Positions 52,677 through 62,553 are shown, counted from the stretch's first letter. The stretch: DNA of 64,000 nucleotides from Pseudomonas matsuisoli (GCF_014647635.1 NZ_BMPO01000006.1:171583-235582); one strand, 5' to 3'. Program-made: numbers and translations. Notes: generated from the letters alone by a model not told the origin.

Positions 52677-53429
52677 ATGTACGACCTGACTGCAACCCGG
52701 CTGGCTGCACTGCATGAACAGGGCTTCACGCTGTTGCCCGGAGTACTTCACGCGGACCAGATAGACGCGGTGAAACAGGCCATCGATGAGCTGAGCCCCA
52801 TTCATTGGGACTACACGGGCCTCGTGGACCATTACAAATGCGTGTTCAACCGCGCCGCGCACTGGCTTCGTTACCTCGACCTACCTGGCGTCATCGAGCT
52901 CGCGGAGGCCGCGTTGGGCAGCGACTGCCATGTCGTCGGCCAAACCGCCTGGCGCTCGCACCCTGGCTTCATCGGCGCAGACCTCCACCTCGACTACCTG
53001 CCGATGCCATTGCCTGAAACATGGCTGAGCGACCCGTCGTTCGAGCTGCCAATGCTGCTGTGCACCGCGATGATCTATCTGGACGATATCGACGAAGCAC
53101 TGTGCCCCACCTACGTGGTGCCACGCAGCCACCGCAGCGGTCGCGCGCCTCGACCCGGTGAGGAGGGTTGGAATGGCCACGTGCCCGAACCGGTACTCTG
53201 CCGGGCCGGCGACGTGCTGTTCTTGCGCAGCGATGTGTGGCATGCGGGCAGTCGCAACGCGTCCAGCGACCGCACACGCTACTTGCTCCAGGTCCATTAC
53301 GGACGACGCATGGTGGCGCAGAAGTTCTCACCTTATCTGGCCTTCACCTTCAATCCAGAGGTGTTGGCCGCGGCAACGAAACGCCAGCGCCGCCTGCTTG
53401 GAGAGCATGTAGAGGCAGAGTACGACTAA
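52677..53429 (+). CDS. Phytanoyl-CoA dioxygenase-family Fe(II)/2-oxoglutarate oxygenase
   Basis: This 250-residue cupin-fold oxygenase has a complete facial triad: HLD (His104, Asp106) and a distal His189 in SDVWHAGS. Arg201 in SDRTRYLL can bind the 2-oxoglutarate carboxylate. PhyH-family enzymes hydroxylate small molecules; ectoine hydroxylase is one member, but no ectoine genes are nearby. GAGAGG lies 10 bases before the ATG; a TTG three codons upstream is unlikely. It converges on the MHS transporter with 6 bases between stops. Confidence 0.82.
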   Translation: MYDLTATRLAALHEQGFTLLPGVLHADQIDAVKQAIDELSPIHWDYTGLVDHYKCVFNRAAHWLRYLDLPGVIELAEAALGSDCHVVGQTAWRSHPGFIGADLHLDYLPMPLPETWLSDPSFELPMLLCTAMIYLDDIDEALCPTYVVPRSHRSGRAPRPGEEGWNGHVPEPVLCRAGDVLFLRSDVWHAGSRNASSDRTRYLLQVHYGRRMVAQKFSPYLAFTFNPEVLAAATKRQRRLLGEHVEAEYD

Positions 53430-53435
53430 GGCTGT

Positions 53436-54725
53436 TCACAGGTCGTGATGCAGATAACTCGCCTGACGCGGCAAGCGCATGCTCACGAAGAACGCCAGCA
53501 CCATCATGACCGTTACGTAGCCATAAAACGCTGACTCCATGTCCAGGCTCTTGAGACCCAACGCTGCGTACTCCGCCGAGCCACCAAACACCGCATTCGC
53601 AATGGCATAGGACAGACCGACCCCTAGCGCCCGAACCTCCGGCGGAAACATTTCGGCCTTTACGAGACCCGCAATCGAGGTGTAGAAGCTGACGATTGCC
53701 ATGGCTACGACGATCAGGCCAAACGCCAGGAATGGATTGGTCGTATGGGCGATTGCCGTCATCAATGGCCAGGTGCCAACGGCACCAAGGCCACCAAATA
53801 GCATCATCGATGCGCGGCGTCCGATGCGATCGGACAGCATGCCGAAGAACGGCTGCATGACCATGAACACCAGTAGTGCGCAAGTCATGATGGCGCTTGC
53901 GACCTTGGCATCCAAGCCCGACGTATTGACCAGATACTTCTGCATGTAGGTCGTGAAGGTGTAGAAGATCAGCGAGCCGCCTGCGGTGTAGCCGAGCACG
54001 GTGAAAAAAGCAGCCTTGTGGTGCTTGAAAATGCCCGAAATCGTACCCGAGTCCTCGCGCTTCATATCTTCGGTTTTCGCCGTTTCGTTGAGCGACCGGC
54101 GCAGGACCAACGAGATGAGCGCAGCGATAGCTCCAACCACGAAGGGAATGCGCCAGCCCCACGCGCGCAGCTCGTCTTCGGCCAGCAACTGCTGAAGAAT
54201 CACCACGACCAATACCGCAAGCAGCTGACCGCCGATGAGCGTGACGTACTGGAAAGAGGCGAAAAAGCCACGCTGCCCTTTCAATGCGACCTCACTCATA
54301 TAGGTCGCGGTGGTGCCGTACTCGCCGCCGACCGAAATGCCCTGGAACATCCGCGCCGCCAAGAGCAGTGCAGGCGCCCACATGCCAATGCTTTCGTAAG
54401 TCGGCAAACAGGCAATGAACAACGATCCGGCACACATCATCAGCACGGAAATGACCATCGACGTCTTACGGCCTTTGCGATCCGCAATGCGACCGAAGAT
54501 CCAGCTTCCAATCGGACGCATCAGGAACCCAGCGGCAAACACACCCGCGGTGTTCAGTAACTGGACGGTGGGGTCACTCTTGGGGAAGAACGCGCCAGCG
54601 AAATAGATCGCACAAAACGCGTAGACGTAGAAGTCGAACCACTCCACGAGATTGCCCGAAGAGGCTCCGACAATTGCGAACACACGTTTCTTGCGCTCTT
54701 CCAGCGAATAATGCGGTGAAGTCAT
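53436..54725 (-). CDS. MHS-family MFS transporter (alpha-ketoglutarate permease-like)
   Basis: This 429-residue protein has twelve membrane helices. MHS signatures are [16 protein letters not shown] near residue 22, the loop motif [13 protein letters not shown] near residue 80 and [19 protein letters not shown] near residue 125. Length and sequence fit KgtP-like proton symporters for alpha-ketoglutarate or other dicarboxylates; proline/betaine (ProP) is less likely because the long C-terminal coiled coil is absent. The frame is open 15 codons upstream of the chosen ATG. Confidence 0.85.
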   Translation of the reverse strand: MTSPHYSLEERKKRVFAIVGASSGNLVEWFDFYVYAFCAIYFAGAFFPKSDPTVQLLNTAGVFAAGFLMRPIGSWIFGRIADRKGRKTSMVISVLMMCAGSLFIACLPTYESIGMWAPALLLAARMFQGISVGGEYGTTATYMSEVALKGQRGFFASFQYVTLIGGQLLAVLVVVILQQLLAEDELRAWGWRIPFVVGAIAALISLVLRRSLNETAKTEDMKREDSGTISGIFKHHKAAFFTVLGYTAGGSLIFYTFTTYMQKYLVNTSGLDAKVASAIMTCALLVFMVMQPFFGMLSDRIGRRASMMLFGGLGAVGTWPLMTAIAHTTNPFLAFGLIVVAMAIVSFYTSIAGLVKAEMFPPEVRALGVGLSYAIANAVFGGSAEYAALGLKSLDMESAFYGYVTVMMVLAFFVSMRLPRQASYLHHDL

Positions 54726-54858
54726 CAGGCCATTCCATCGGTAAGGATAGGCATGTCGACTGTTACACAATGTTTCCGTTCAATTGATTGCTGCCTATCC
54801 CTATCCAGCCGAAGCGTCAACCACGCAACCTGCGCCGGCGCTGCAGGTCCTATCTCCC

Positions 54859-55347
54859 ATGAACATCACGATTGCTTATACCCGTCTAGGTTGGCTCGTA
54901 TTCACGGCACTGCTCCTGTTTCTTTCAGGTTGCAACTCACTGACTGGAAGAGAGCCACTTACCGTCAATCTGGTGGACGTAGCGCCGCTGGCTGGGGGCA
55001 ATCTCGAAGTTCGCTTCGCCTTGGAGTTACGCTTCCAGAACCCCAACGCGGATGCGCTCAACTATGACGGGGTGTCGCTCGCGCTGGATTTGAACGGTAA
55101 GCAACTGGCCCGTGGCGTCAGTGACGCGAAAGGCAAGGTTCCCGGCTTTGGCGAGACGCTCGTTACCGTTCCAATGAGCATTTCGGCGTTCTCAGCGCTT
55201 CAGCAGGCGTGGGCGGCGTCTCGGAATGTCACGAGCGAGGCCTTGCCATACCGTCTGTCCGGGCGACTGGGTGGCGGTTTTCTCGGCAACCGGCGGTTCG
55301 TCGACGAAGGCACGTTGACGTGGCCGGATTTCGAAAATCGTCGCTAA
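54859..55347 (+). CDS. LEA type 2 (water-stress/hypersensitive domain) lipoprotein
   Basis: This 162-residue protein has an N-terminal hydrophobic segment ending in the lipobox FLSGC (Cys at about 25). A single LEA14-like domain follows, with alternating beta strands around NPNADALNYDGVSLALDLNGKQLARG. Such lipoproteins are common in Pseudomonas and are linked to desiccation tolerance only by fold. The frame starts 25 codons earlier, but the ATG at 54859 gives the signal. A terminator follows, shared with fur. Confidence 0.8.
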   Translation: MNITIAYTRLGWLVFTALLLFLSGCNSLTGREPLTVNLVDVAPLAGGNLEVRFALELRFQNPNADALNYDGVSLALDLNGKQLARGVSDAKGKVPGFGETLVTVPMSISAFSALQQAWAASRNVTSEALPYRLSGRLGGGFLGNRRFVDEGTLTWPDFENRR

Positions 55348-55354
55348 ACGAAAA

Positions 55355-55374
55355 AAGCGGCTCTAGGGCCGCTT
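55355..55374. terminator. Bidirectional terminator between the LEA lipoprotein gene and fur
   Basis: AAGCGGC (55355-55361) pairs with GCCGCTT (55368-55374), with an A-run before it and CTTTG after it. The stem is short but G/C-rich. Confidence 0.65.
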
Positions 55375-55394
55375 CTTTGAAAACGCTGTTTGCG

Positions 55395-55799
55395 TTATTT
55401 CGATTTACGCACGTAGAGAACGAGATTGTGGTCGACCAGCTCGAAACCGTGCTCTTCCACGATTTCCTTCTGGCGCTTCTCGATTTCAGCATCCATGAAC
55501 TCGATCACCTCACCCGTATCGACGCACACCATGTGATCGTGGTGACCGCCGTCCGCCAGCTCGAACACCGCATGGCCACCATCGAAGTTATGGCGAACGA
55601 CAAGTCCGGCAGCTTCGAATTGAGTCAACACGCGATATACGGTGGCCAGACCGACGTCCTCGCCCGCATCCATCAACGCTTTGTAAACGTCCTCTGCGCT
55701 CATATGACGCTGGTCTGCCGTGTCCAGCATCTGCAGGATCTTGACCCGCGGCAGGGTTACCTTGAGGCCAGCTTTGCGCAGTTCGTTATTTTCTACCAT
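55395..55799 (-). CDS. fur: Ferric uptake regulator Fur
   Basis: This 134-residue metalloregulator has the winged-helix DNA-binding domain at residues 1-80 (MSAEDVYKALMDAGEDVGLATVYRVLTQFEAAGLV). The histidine-rich metal site GGHHDHMVC lies near residue 85, with further ligands in the dimerisation domain. Like P. aeruginosa Fur it lacks the second cysteine pair of the structural zinc site. It represses iron-uptake genes when loaded with Fe(II). It is divergent from bamE, a conserved Pseudomonas arrangement. Confidence 0.97.
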   Translation of the reverse strand: MVENNELRKAGLKVTLPRVKILQMLDTADQRHMSAEDVYKALMDAGEDVGLATVYRVLTQFEAAGLVVRHNFDGGHAVFELADGGHHDHMVCVDTGEVIEFMDAEIEKRQKEIVEEHGFELVDHNLVLYVRKSK

Positions 55800-55822
55800 G
55801 TTTGCTTTCTCGCGGATGCTGC

Positions 55823-55851
55823 TTCGCAGCTCCCAGTAATGCGGGTATGAT
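55823..55851 (+). promoter_or_regulatory. Possible sigma-70 promoter of bamE
   Basis: TTCGCA (55823-55828) and TATGAT (55846-55851) have a 17-bp spacer and lie 43 bases before the bamE ATG. Confidence 0.45.
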
Positions 55852-55893
55852 CGGGGCTTCGTGCCAAGCCAAGATAGTGGAAGTCACCCACCG

Positions 55894-56403
55894 ATGCAAA
55901 ACGCCAAGCTAATGCTCTCCAGTCTCGCTTTTACAGGGCTGGTGGCACTCGCCGGTTGTTCATTCCCCGGGGTCTACAAGATCGACATTCAGCAAGGCAA
56001 TGTCGTGACGCAGGATATGATAGACCAGTTACGCCCTGGAATGACCCGCAGTCAAGTAAGGTTTATTATGGGGAACCCGCTGATCTCGGACACCTTCCAT
56101 CCGACGCGTTGGGACTATCTCTATAGCCTGCAACCCGGTGGCGGTCAGCGTCAGCAAGAGCGTGTCAGCTTGCAGTTCAATGAAAGCGATCAACTCGTTG
56201 CACTCGAAGGTGACTTCATGCCGGGCGTCAGCCGCGATGAAGCGATTCTCGGCCAGGACGGATCCACCGTTTCCCCTGCCACGCAACCTGCAGAGCAAAA
56301 ACCCGCACCGGGCTCGCTCGAAGAGGAAATCCAGCGTGACATCGATACGGTCGAGCCGTTTCCGGTACCGACGCCAGAACCCCTCGATACCAACCCGAAC
56401 TGA
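55894..56403 (+). CDS. bamE: Outer-membrane assembly lipoprotein BamE/OmlA
   Basis: This 169-residue protein has a lipoprotein signal with lipobox LAGC near residue 20. The SmpA/OmlA domain follows ([20 protein letters not shown] then RFIMGNPL and [14 protein letters not shown]). BamE stabilises BamD in the beta-barrel assembly complex. The Pro/Glu-rich tail of about 50 residues is longer than in E. coli. Together with bamD at 33361, two Bam lipoproteins are in this window. Confidence 0.95.
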   Translation: MQNAKLMLSSLAFTGLVALAGCSFPGVYKIDIQQGNVVTQDMIDQLRPGMTRSQVRFIMGNPLISDTFHPTRWDYLYSLQPGGGQRQQERVSLQFNESDQLVALEGDFMPGVSRDEAILGQDGSTVSPATQPAEQKPAPGSLEEEIQRDIDTVEPFPVPTPEPLDTNPN

Positions 56404-56477
56404 TCTACGCCCGAATCCAGCTCATCGTATTGATCTGGGTTCGAGGCGAGTTCCGCCAGGTTAGTGGCAGCATCGGG

Positions 56478-56804
56478 TCAAGCGTTGCAATCTTTCTGAC
56501 CGGCCGTTGCCGCTGATCGCGCTGCGCGTCTCTTGCGTGCTTCTTTGGGATCGGCCAAAAGCGGTCGATAGACCTCGATACGGTCCCCATCACTCACTGC
56601 CCGCTCGTTAGCGTTGTCGATACGACGCCCGTACAGCCCTAGCGGCGCCTCGCTCATGTCGATCGAGGGAAAATCACGCTCGATTCCAGAAATTAAGACG
56701 GCCTGACGCAGCGTCGTTCCCGGTGTGACGTTCAAGGTCAATAGACGTTGCGATTCGGCCGTGGCGCAGGCCACTTCGACACGCACCAATGACTCGTCAG
56801 CCAT
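56478..56804 (-). CDS. rnfH: RnfH-family ubiquitin-like protein
   Basis: This 108-residue beta-grasp protein of UPF0125 has RVEVACATAESQRLLTLNVTP at its start and LGLYGRRIDNANERAVSDGDRIEVYRPL in the middle. A basic C-terminal tail (PKEARKRRAARSAATAG) follows. The function is unknown; it is usually paired with ratA. Its start lies within the last 8 bases of ratA, implying coupling. Confidence 0.92.
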   Translation of the reverse strand: MADESLVRVEVACATAESQRLLTLNVTPGTTLRQAVLISGIERDFPSIDMSEAPLGLYGRRIDNANERAVSDGDRIEVYRPLLADPKEARKRRAARSAATAGQKDCNA

Positions 56805-57231
56805 ACAGCAGCTTCGCGCGCTGGCAAAACGCGTCCACCAACGTATTCGCTGCTTGATTGAATAGCGGCCCCAGCGTCGCGCGGATCACGGGCCCAGCAT
56901 AGTCGAAGGAGAGATCCAGGCTGATCTTGCACGCTTTGTCGGTAAGCGGTTTGAAGGTCCAGACGCCGTGAAGTTGGCTGAACGGCCCCTCTTCGAGGTC
57001 CATGACAATGGATTGCCCCGGCTCCAGCGTGTTGCGAGTCACGAAATGCTGGCTGATGCCCGCTTTAGCAACAGAAAGACGCGCACGCATGAGGCGATCG
57101 TCATGCTCCAGGATTTGCGTGTCCGAGCACCACGGCAGGAACTCTGGATAACGCGCAACGTCGTTAACCAGTTCGAACATGGATTGTGCAGGATAAGGTA
57201 ACAGCGCCGAGCGCTGGATATGGGTCGTCAT
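56797..57231 (-). CDS. ratA: RatA/COQ10-family START-domain protein
   Basis: This 144-residue protein has the COQ10/START fold, with RSALLPYPAQSMFELVNDVARYPEFLPWC near its N terminus and GPLFNQAANTLVDAFCQRA near its end. E. coli RatA was reported to block 70S assembly, while COQ10 relatives bind ubiquinone. GGAG is 6 bases before the ATG. The open frame continues 43 codons upstream without homology. It is divergent from smpB, the usual order. Confidence 0.93.
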   Translation of the reverse strand: MTTHIQRSALLPYPAQSMFELVNDVARYPEFLPWCSDTQILEHDDRLMRARLSVAKAGISQHFVTRNTLEPGQSIVMDLEEGPFSQLHGVWTFKPLTDKACKISLDLSFDYAGPVIRATLGPLFNQAANTLVDAFCQRAKLLYG

Positions 57232-57396
57232 GCTAACTCCGTCAACTCCTCGTTTACGACGGGCCCACCGCGTTACCGAGTAGTCGACACGAAATGAGCA
57301 ACGTCCGGCATGCCCTGGCATGCGACCGAAGAGGAAATATTGTCCGGCATTCATCCTCATGCCTCAAGCACAGCCTTCCACAACCCTCGAGACCAG

Positions 57397-57425
57397 TCGC
57401 CATGCGCCTGGCAACTCCCTATAAT
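57397..57425 (+). promoter_or_regulatory. smpB promoter giving a nearly leaderless transcript
   Basis: A perfect -10 TATAAT (57420-57425) and a -35 TCGCCA (57397-57402, four of six) are 17 bp apart. The expected start is at about 57432, three bases before the ATG at 57435. No Shine-Dalgarno is present between them. Confidence 0.6.
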
Positions 57426-57434
57426 GCGGCCCCT

Positions 57435-57917
57435 ATGGCTAAACAGAAGAAACAACCTCAAGGCACCATCGCGCTGAACAAAAAGGCGCTGCATGACTAT
57501 TTCGTCGAAGACAAATTCGAAGCCGGACTCGCGCTAGCGGGTTGGGAAGTGAAAAGTCTACGCGCCGGAAAAGCTCAATTGGTGGACAGCTACGTCCTGC
57601 TCAAAGACGGCGAAGCCTGGCTGCTGGGGAGTCACATCACCCCATTGAAGACGGCAAGCACTCATGTGATTGCCGACCCTACGCGCACGCGCAAGTTGCT
57701 TCTGCACAAGCGAGAACTGGGCAAACTGTTCGGTGCAGTACAGGCGAAAGGTCATACCTGCGTAGCATTGGCTCTGTACTGGAAGAAGCACCTGATCAAG
57801 TGCGAGATTGCTCTCGTTAAAGGCAAGAAGGAATTCGACAAGCGCGCGACGGAACGTGAACGCGATTCGGATCGCGAGATTCAGCGGGCAATGCGCACCA
57901 AAGGCAAGGACGAGTAA
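57435..57917 (+). CDS. smpB: tmRNA-binding protein SmpB
   Basis: This 160-residue protein binds tmRNA and fills the decoding site of stalled ribosomes. Hallmarks are [34 protein letters not shown] near residues 11-44 and [23 protein letters not shown] with a basic C-terminal tail. Its partner ssrA lies 4.6 kb downstream. The predicted promoter implies a leaderless mRNA. The stop is 3 bases before the stop of the convergent lldR gene. Confidence 0.97.
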   Translation: MAKQKKQPQGTIALNKKALHDYFVEDKFEAGLALAGWEVKSLRAGKAQLVDSYVLLKDGEAWLLGSHITPLKTASTHVIADPTRTRKLLLHKRELGKLFGAVQAKGHTCVALALYWKKHLIKCEIALVKGKKEFDKRATERERDSDREIQRAMRTKGKDE

Positions 57918-57920
57918 TCG

Positions 57921-58691
57921 TCAAACGCCTCGACGCCGCTGTGCTCGATCGCAGCGGCGCTTTTCTTCCTGAGCCTCATGCAACACTTCCTGCACATAAC
58001 TGATGTGGCGCTGCGAAACGTTCCGTGCCTCTTCTGCGTTACGCGCAAGAATGGCCTCATACAGGTCGCGATGCTGTTGCAGCAGTATGTCCCGGGTTTC
58101 ACTACGCTGCGCATACATACCAACGATGTTGGTGACCATATGATTCTTGAGCAGATCGAACAATCCACGAATCGTATGTAGCAATACCGCGTTATGACTC
58201 GCTTCGGCGATCGCCAAGTGGAAGGCGGCATCTGCGGCCCCCTCTTCCTCACGCGTCACCTCGCCGGCACGTGAATAACAGTCCAGTACCTGCGCAAACG
58301 CTTCCTGCAACCGTTGTTGATCGAACTCGGTCGCCCTAATAGCGGCGTAGTACGCACATGACCCTTCAAGGGTGTGCCGGAACTCGAGCAAATCCTGCTG
58401 CGCATTCGCACTGCGCTCAAGCAATTCAACCAAGGGATCCCGAAAGGTCGACCCGACGTTACGTGCGACATAATTCCCGCCGCCTTGCCTGCTCAACAAA
58501 AGCCCGCGCGCCACAAGCTTCTGAATAGCTTCGCGCAATGAGGGTCGCGAAACTCCAAATTGCTCGGACAGCACGCGCTCGGCAGGCAAGCGCTCCCCAG
58601 CTCTGAGCGTGCCTTCGAGAATCATCGTCTCGATGCGCTCCACGATAGTGTCCGAGAGCCGTCGAGACTGCACAGGTTGCAAGCTAACCAT
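57921..58691 (-). CDS. lldR: FadR-subfamily GntR regulator LldR
   Basis: This 256-residue regulator has a GntR winged helix at residues 10-75 (LSDTIVERIETMILEGTLRAGERLPAERVLSEQFGVSRPSLREAI) and a helical FadR-C effector domain with metal-binding histidines. It faces lldP across a gap holding an LldR-type palindrome. It should repress L-lactate uptake and oxidation until lactate binds. The start at MVSLQPVQ is 24 codons into the open frame. Confidence 0.92.
   Translation of the reverse strand: MVSLQPVQSRRLSDTIVERIETMILEGTLRAGERLPAERVLSEQFGVSRPSLREAIQKLVARGLLLSRQGGGNYVARNVGSTFRDPLVELLERSANAQQDLLEFRHTLEGSCAYYAAIRATEFDQQRLQEAFAQVLDCYSRAGEVTREEEGAADAAFHLAIAEASHNAVLLHTIRGLFDLLKNHMVTNIVGMYAQRSETRDILLQQHRDLYEAILARNAEEARNVSQRHISYVQEVLHEAQEEKRRCDRAQRRRGV
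57935..57967 (+). terminator. smpB terminator inside the lldR 3' coding end
   Basis: CGCCGCTG (57935-57942) pairs with CAGCGGCG (57953-57960), followed by CTTTTCTT. It overlaps the last codons of the convergent lldR gene. Confidence 0.55.
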
Positions 58692-58808
58692 GGGTGTCGT
58701 TTTGCACTTCGATTGAACGTCGACCTTTCGAGCGACCGATACCCTTCCGTATAGCCCGCACACGTATGACGTGCCAGCGAACCTATACGAAAGTCTCGGT
58801 GCGACGAA

Positions 58809-58837
58809 TTGACAGTTGAAGACTGGAATTTTAGGCT
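58809..58837 (+). promoter_or_regulatory. Candidate lldP promoter
   Basis: The perfect -35 hexamer TTGACA (58809-58814) is 17 bp from a weak -10, TAGGCT (58832-58837). The LldR palindrome lies just downstream, where bound repressor would block elongation or clearance. Confidence 0.45.
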
Positions 58838-58853
58838 GACGAAGCTGCTCTGT

Positions 58854-58872
58854 AAATTGGTATGACCAATTT
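58854..58872. promoter_or_regulatory. LldR operator
   Basis: AAATTGGT ATG ACCAATTT is a perfect palindrome with a 3-base centre, matching the known LldR operator form AATTGGTNNNACCAATT. It lies between lldR and lldP. Confidence 0.82.
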
Positions 58873-58913
58873 CATGCAGTCAGGATAAGCAGTCGAACTA
58901 CAAGCCCATCGCT

Positions 58914-58927
58914 AATAACAATAGAGG
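58914..58927 (+). promoter_or_regulatory. Candidate Hfq/Crc site at the lldP start
   Basis: AATAACAA (58914-58921) is followed at once by the Shine-Dalgarno TAGAGG (58922-58927), 10 bases before the lldP ATG at 58937. Confidence 0.5.
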
Positions 58928-58936
58928 CTCCGACAG

Positions 58937-60619
58937 ATGGAAACCTGGCAACAGCTCTACACGCCCTTAGGCAGCCTTACGCTGTCGGCTTTAGCGGCAC
59001 TCGTTCCAATCGTCTTCTTTTTTCTCGCGCTTGCCGTGTTCCGCCTCAAGGGACATATCGCGGGCACAACGACCATGCTCATCTCCCTCGCCATCGCGAT
59101 GCTCGTTTACAAGATGCCGGCAAGCATGGCGCTCGCCTCGGCGGTCTATGGGTTCTTGTATGGCTTGTGGCCTATCGCCTGGATCATCGTAGCGGCGGTC
59201 TTTCTCTATAAGCTGACGGTCAAGGCCGGTCAGTTCGAGATCATTCGCAGTTCGGTGCTCTCGATCACTGGCGACCAGCGTATCCAAGTACTGTTGATCG
59301 GCTTCTCGTTCGGCGCCTTCCTCGAAGGGGCTGCAGGCTTCGGGGCGCCTGTGGCGATTACCGCCGCACTGCTCGTCGGGCTCGGCTTCAACCCACTCTA
59401 CGCTGCGGGCCTCTGTCTGATTGCCAATACCGCACCGGTAGCCTTCGGTGCTCTGGGGATTCCGACCATCGTCGCAGGCCAGGTGACCGGCATCAGTGCG
59501 TTCGACATTGGCGCAATGACGGGCCGGCAGCTGCCCTTCCTTTCCGTCATCGTGCCGTTCTGGCTCGTGGCGATGATGGACGGCTGGCGGGGCATCCGCG
59601 AAACCTGGCCGGCTGCGCTCGTGGTCGGCGTCAGCTTCGCCATCACGCAGTACCTGACGTCGAACTTCATGGGTCCAGAATTGCCGGACATCACCTCATC
59701 GCTCGTCAGCCTCATCTGCCTGACAGCGTTGCTCAAGGTATGGCAACCAAAATCGGAAGGCACAGAAGTCGTAGGTGTGACTGCAGGCGGCGCGGCCGTG
59801 GCAGGCTCGACAACGAATGGCCGAACCGAACCTTGCCCATACAGCGCAGGCGAAGTCATTAAGGCCTGGTCGCCGTTCCTCATTCTGACCGCGCTGGTCA
59901 CGATTTGGACCCTCAAACCCTTCAAAGCGCTTTTCCTACCTGGTGGCGCGCTTGAAAGCCTGGTGATGATGATTCCGGTTCCCTACCTCGATCAGTTGGT
60001 GCTCAAAGGCGCGCCCATCGCGGCGACCGCAACGCCGATGGCGGCAGTCTTCAAATTCGACCCCATATCGGCAACCGGCACCGCCATCCTGATTTCGGCG
60101 CTGATTTCGATGGCCGTCCTGAAACTCTCGCCAAAGCTCAGCCTGCAGACCTTCAAAGAAACGCTGATTGAGCTGAAGTGGCCGATTCTTTCGATCGGCA
60201 TGGTGCTCGCTTTCGCCTTCGTGGTGAATTACTCAGGCATGTCATCGACGCTGGCACTGGTTCTGGCGGGCACCGGCACGCTGTTCCCGTTCTTCTCGCC
60301 TTTCCTCGGGTGGCTCGGCGTTTTCCTGACCGGGTCCGACACGTCTTCGAACGCGCTGTTCGGCTCGCTTCAGGCCACCACAGCCAACCAGATCGGCGTA
60401 AGCGACACGCTTCTGGTCGCAGCCAACAGCAGCGGCGGCGTGACCGGCAAGATGATTTCGCCCCAGTCGATCGCCGTTGCGTGCGCCGCGACAGGCATGG
60501 TGGGACGGGAGTCCGATCTGTTCCGCTTCACGCTCAAGCACAGTCTCATCTTCGCCACGTTCGTGGGCATCATTACGATCGCCCAGGCTTACGTGTTCAC
60601 TGGGATGCTGATCCCCTGA
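58937..60619 (+). CDS. lldP: L-lactate permease LldP
   Basis: This 560-residue inner-membrane lactate:proton symporter has about twelve to fourteen hydrophobic segments. Family blocks include [32 protein letters not shown] near residue 125 and the C-terminal [50 protein letters not shown]. Length matches LldP (551-560). Regulation is by the LldR operator upstream and perhaps by Hfq/Crc at the start site. lldD follows in the same transcript. Confidence 0.96.
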   Translation: METWQQLYTPLGSLTLSALAALVPIVFFFLALAVFRLKGHIAGTTTMLISLAIAMLVYKMPASMALASAVYGFLYGLWPIAWIIVAAVFLYKLTVKAGQFEIIRSSVLSITGDQRIQVLLIGFSFGAFLEGAAGFGAPVAITAALLVGLGFNPLYAAGLCLIANTAPVAFGALGIPTIVAGQVTGISAFDIGAMTGRQLPFLSVIVPFWLVAMMDGWRGIRETWPAALVVGVSFAITQYLTSNFMGPELPDITSSLVSLICLTALLKVWQPKSEGTEVVGVTAGGAAVAGSTTNGRTEPCPYSAGEVIKAWSPFLILTALVTIWTLKPFKALFLPGGALESLVMMIPVPYLDQLVLKGAPIAATATPMAAVFKFDPISATGTAILISALISMAVLKLSPKLSLQTFKETLIELKWPILSIGMVLAFAFVVNYSGMSSTLALVLAGTGTLFPFFSPFLGWLGVFLTGSDTSSNALFGSLQATTANQIGVSDTLLVAANSSGGVTGKMISPQSIAVACAATGMVGRESDLFRFTLKHSLIFATFVGIITIAQAYVFTGMLIP

Positions 60620-60723
60620 GCAAACGGCCAGTCCTCGGCTGGCCGGTGTTTCCCGCCGTTGCGCGGGTGTATTCCGACAGGCGCCCGAAGTCGCCTGTCG
60701 CCCTTTCGTAAGAGACGAAACAT

Positions 60724-61875
60724 ATGATCATTTCTGCCTCTACCGACTACCGAGCTGCGGCCGAACGCAAACTTCCCCCCTTCCTCTTCCACTACATTGA
60801 TGGGGGCGCCTACGCCGAATACACCCTTAAGCGCAATGTCGAAGACTTGTCCGGCATCGCGTTGCGTCAGCGTGTGTTGCGCAACATGTCGGAGCTGAGC
60901 CTGGACACCGAGCTGTTCGGTGAAAAGCTGTCGATGCCGGTCTCGCTGGCGCCCGTCGGCCTACTTGGCATGTTCGCGCGCCGGGGCGAGGTGCAAGCCG
61001 CCAAAGCCGCCGAAGCCAAAGGCATTCCCTTCACGCTGTCGACCGTCTCGGTCTGCCCGATCGAAGAGGTCGCGCCCGCCATATCACGCCCGATGTGGTT
61101 TCAACTCTACGTGCTGAAAGACCGCGGGTTCATGAAGAACGCCTTGGAGCGCGCCAAAGCCGCCGGCGTCAAAACGCTCATATTCACCGTCGACATGCCC
61201 ACCCCTGGCGCTCGCTACCGAGACGCGCACTCCGGCATGAGCGGAGAGCGCGCGGCGATGCGAAGGATGTGGCAGGCCTTCACTCACCCGGCCTGGGCTT
61301 GGGACGTCGGCCTCTTCGGGCGCCCCCACGACCTCGGCAACATCTCCCACTATCGAGGCCACCCAACGGGGCTGGCGGACTACATTGGCTGGCTGGCGAA
61401 CAACTTCGACCCGTCGATATCCTGGAAAGACCTGGAGTGGATCCGCGATACCTGGGACGGTCCAATGGTCATCAAGGGCATCCTCGATGCAGACGACGCG
61501 CGCGATGCCGTGCGTTTCGGCGCAGACGGCATCGTTGTTTCCAACCACGGTGGGCGTCAGTTGGACGGCGTCCTCTCGAGCGCCCGGGCAATGCCCGAGA
61601 TCGCAGACGCGGTCAAAGGCGACCTGAAAATCCTCGCCGACTCAGGCATCCGTAGCGGCCTGGACGTTGTGCGCATGATTGCCCTGGGCGCGGATAGCGT
61701 CCTGCTGGGCCGCGCATTCATCTACGCGCTCGCGACCGCAGGCGGTGCAGGCGTTAGCAACCTACTGAACCTTATCGAAAAGGAAATGCGGGTCGCCATG
61801 GTGCTCACCGGCGCAAAAAGTATTGCCGAGATAGACAGCAGTGCCCTCGTCCCACAGCGGCCCGTGGTGCCCTGA
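60724..61875 (+). CDS. lldD: L-lactate dehydrogenase (FMN, quinone-linked) LldD
   Basis: This 383-residue membrane-associated flavoenzyme oxidises L-lactate to pyruvate. FMN/substrate motifs are [19 protein letters not shown] near residue 77, [17 protein letters not shown] near 157 and [16 protein letters not shown] near 275, carrying the catalytic His and Arg. Length equals P. aeruginosa LldD (381). In several Pseudomonas a dld gene follows, but here none does; dld is at 12.5 kb. The paralogue at 17951-19132 is distinct. Confidence 0.95.
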   Translation: MIISASTDYRAAAERKLPPFLFHYIDGGAYAEYTLKRNVEDLSGIALRQRVLRNMSELSLDTELFGEKLSMPVSLAPVGLLGMFARRGEVQAAKAAEAKGIPFTLSTVSVCPIEEVAPAISRPMWFQLYVLKDRGFMKNALERAKAAGVKTLIFTVDMPTPGARYRDAHSGMSGERAAMRRMWQAFTHPAWAWDVGLFGRPHDLGNISHYRGHPTGLADYIGWLANNFDPSISWKDLEWIRDTWDGPMVIKGILDADDARDAVRFGADGIVVSNHGGRQLDGVLSSARAMPEIADAVKGDLKILADSGIRSGLDVVRMIALGADSVLLGRAFIYALATAGGAGVSNLLNLIEKEMRVAMVLTGAKSIAEIDSSALVPQRPVVP

Positions 61876-62137
61876 CCCTACTATCGGAACCACAATTTTC
61901 TCGAGTACATAAAGGTGATGGCATTTCTGATATCAGCGTGACTGAACCGTTGGTCGCGCTGCGCAGTCCACTACATAGTCCGGACAATATCGGATGTCAC
62001 GCGACCTGCTGGCGATACCGCGCGCAATTTAGCGGAGCCATTCGGCCAACCGGCCTTTGGTGCAGCAGAGCCAGTCCCTGGCATTGCAGCAGACGTGAAC
62101 ATGCTCTATCACCCTTTTTAGCACCGAGGAGATACAC

Positions 62138-62428
62138 ATGAAACGTGCCGCCTTCATCATCACCGCAGCCCTGATGGCCTCGCCAGCGTTCGCCGAGGAC
62201 CTGTGCGCGATAAACCTGCAACAGATCGACGACGCCACCACGACCAGCGCTGCAACGCTGGGCGACCCACTCAAGCAGCAAGTTACCGATCTCAAGAAAG
62301 AAGCCATGCAGGCGCAGAAATCAGGTGATACCGAGAGCTGCATCACTGCAAGTACTCAGGCTTTACAACTGCTCAAAAGCCCAGCGGGTGAAGGCTCTAA
62401 CGGCGGTGGTTCAGGATCAGGTAGCTAA
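62138..62428 (+). CDS. Small secreted protein with Gly/Ser tail
   Basis: This 96-residue protein has a clean signal peptide (MKRAAFIITAALMASPAFA, cut before EDLC). The mature part is helical, with two cysteines (LCAI and ESCITAS) that could form a disulfide, and it ends in a Gly/Ser-rich tail. The function is unknown. GAGGAG precedes the ATG. It lies between lldD and ssrA on its own. Confidence 0.7.
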   Translation: MKRAAFIITAALMASPAFAEDLCAINLQQIDDATTTSAATLGDPLKQQVTDLKKEAMQAQKSGDTESCITASTQALQLLKSPAGEGSNGGGSGSGS

Positions 62429-62553
62429 TACAGCGTCCGCCTAACGCGAGCTAAATAGTGTCGCAACCGCCGACTAATCGTCACCCGACATCACTGGCGG
62501 TCGACTGCAACGATGGATAGGCGTAGACTCTGCGCCTAGGCCATCAAGGCTAT

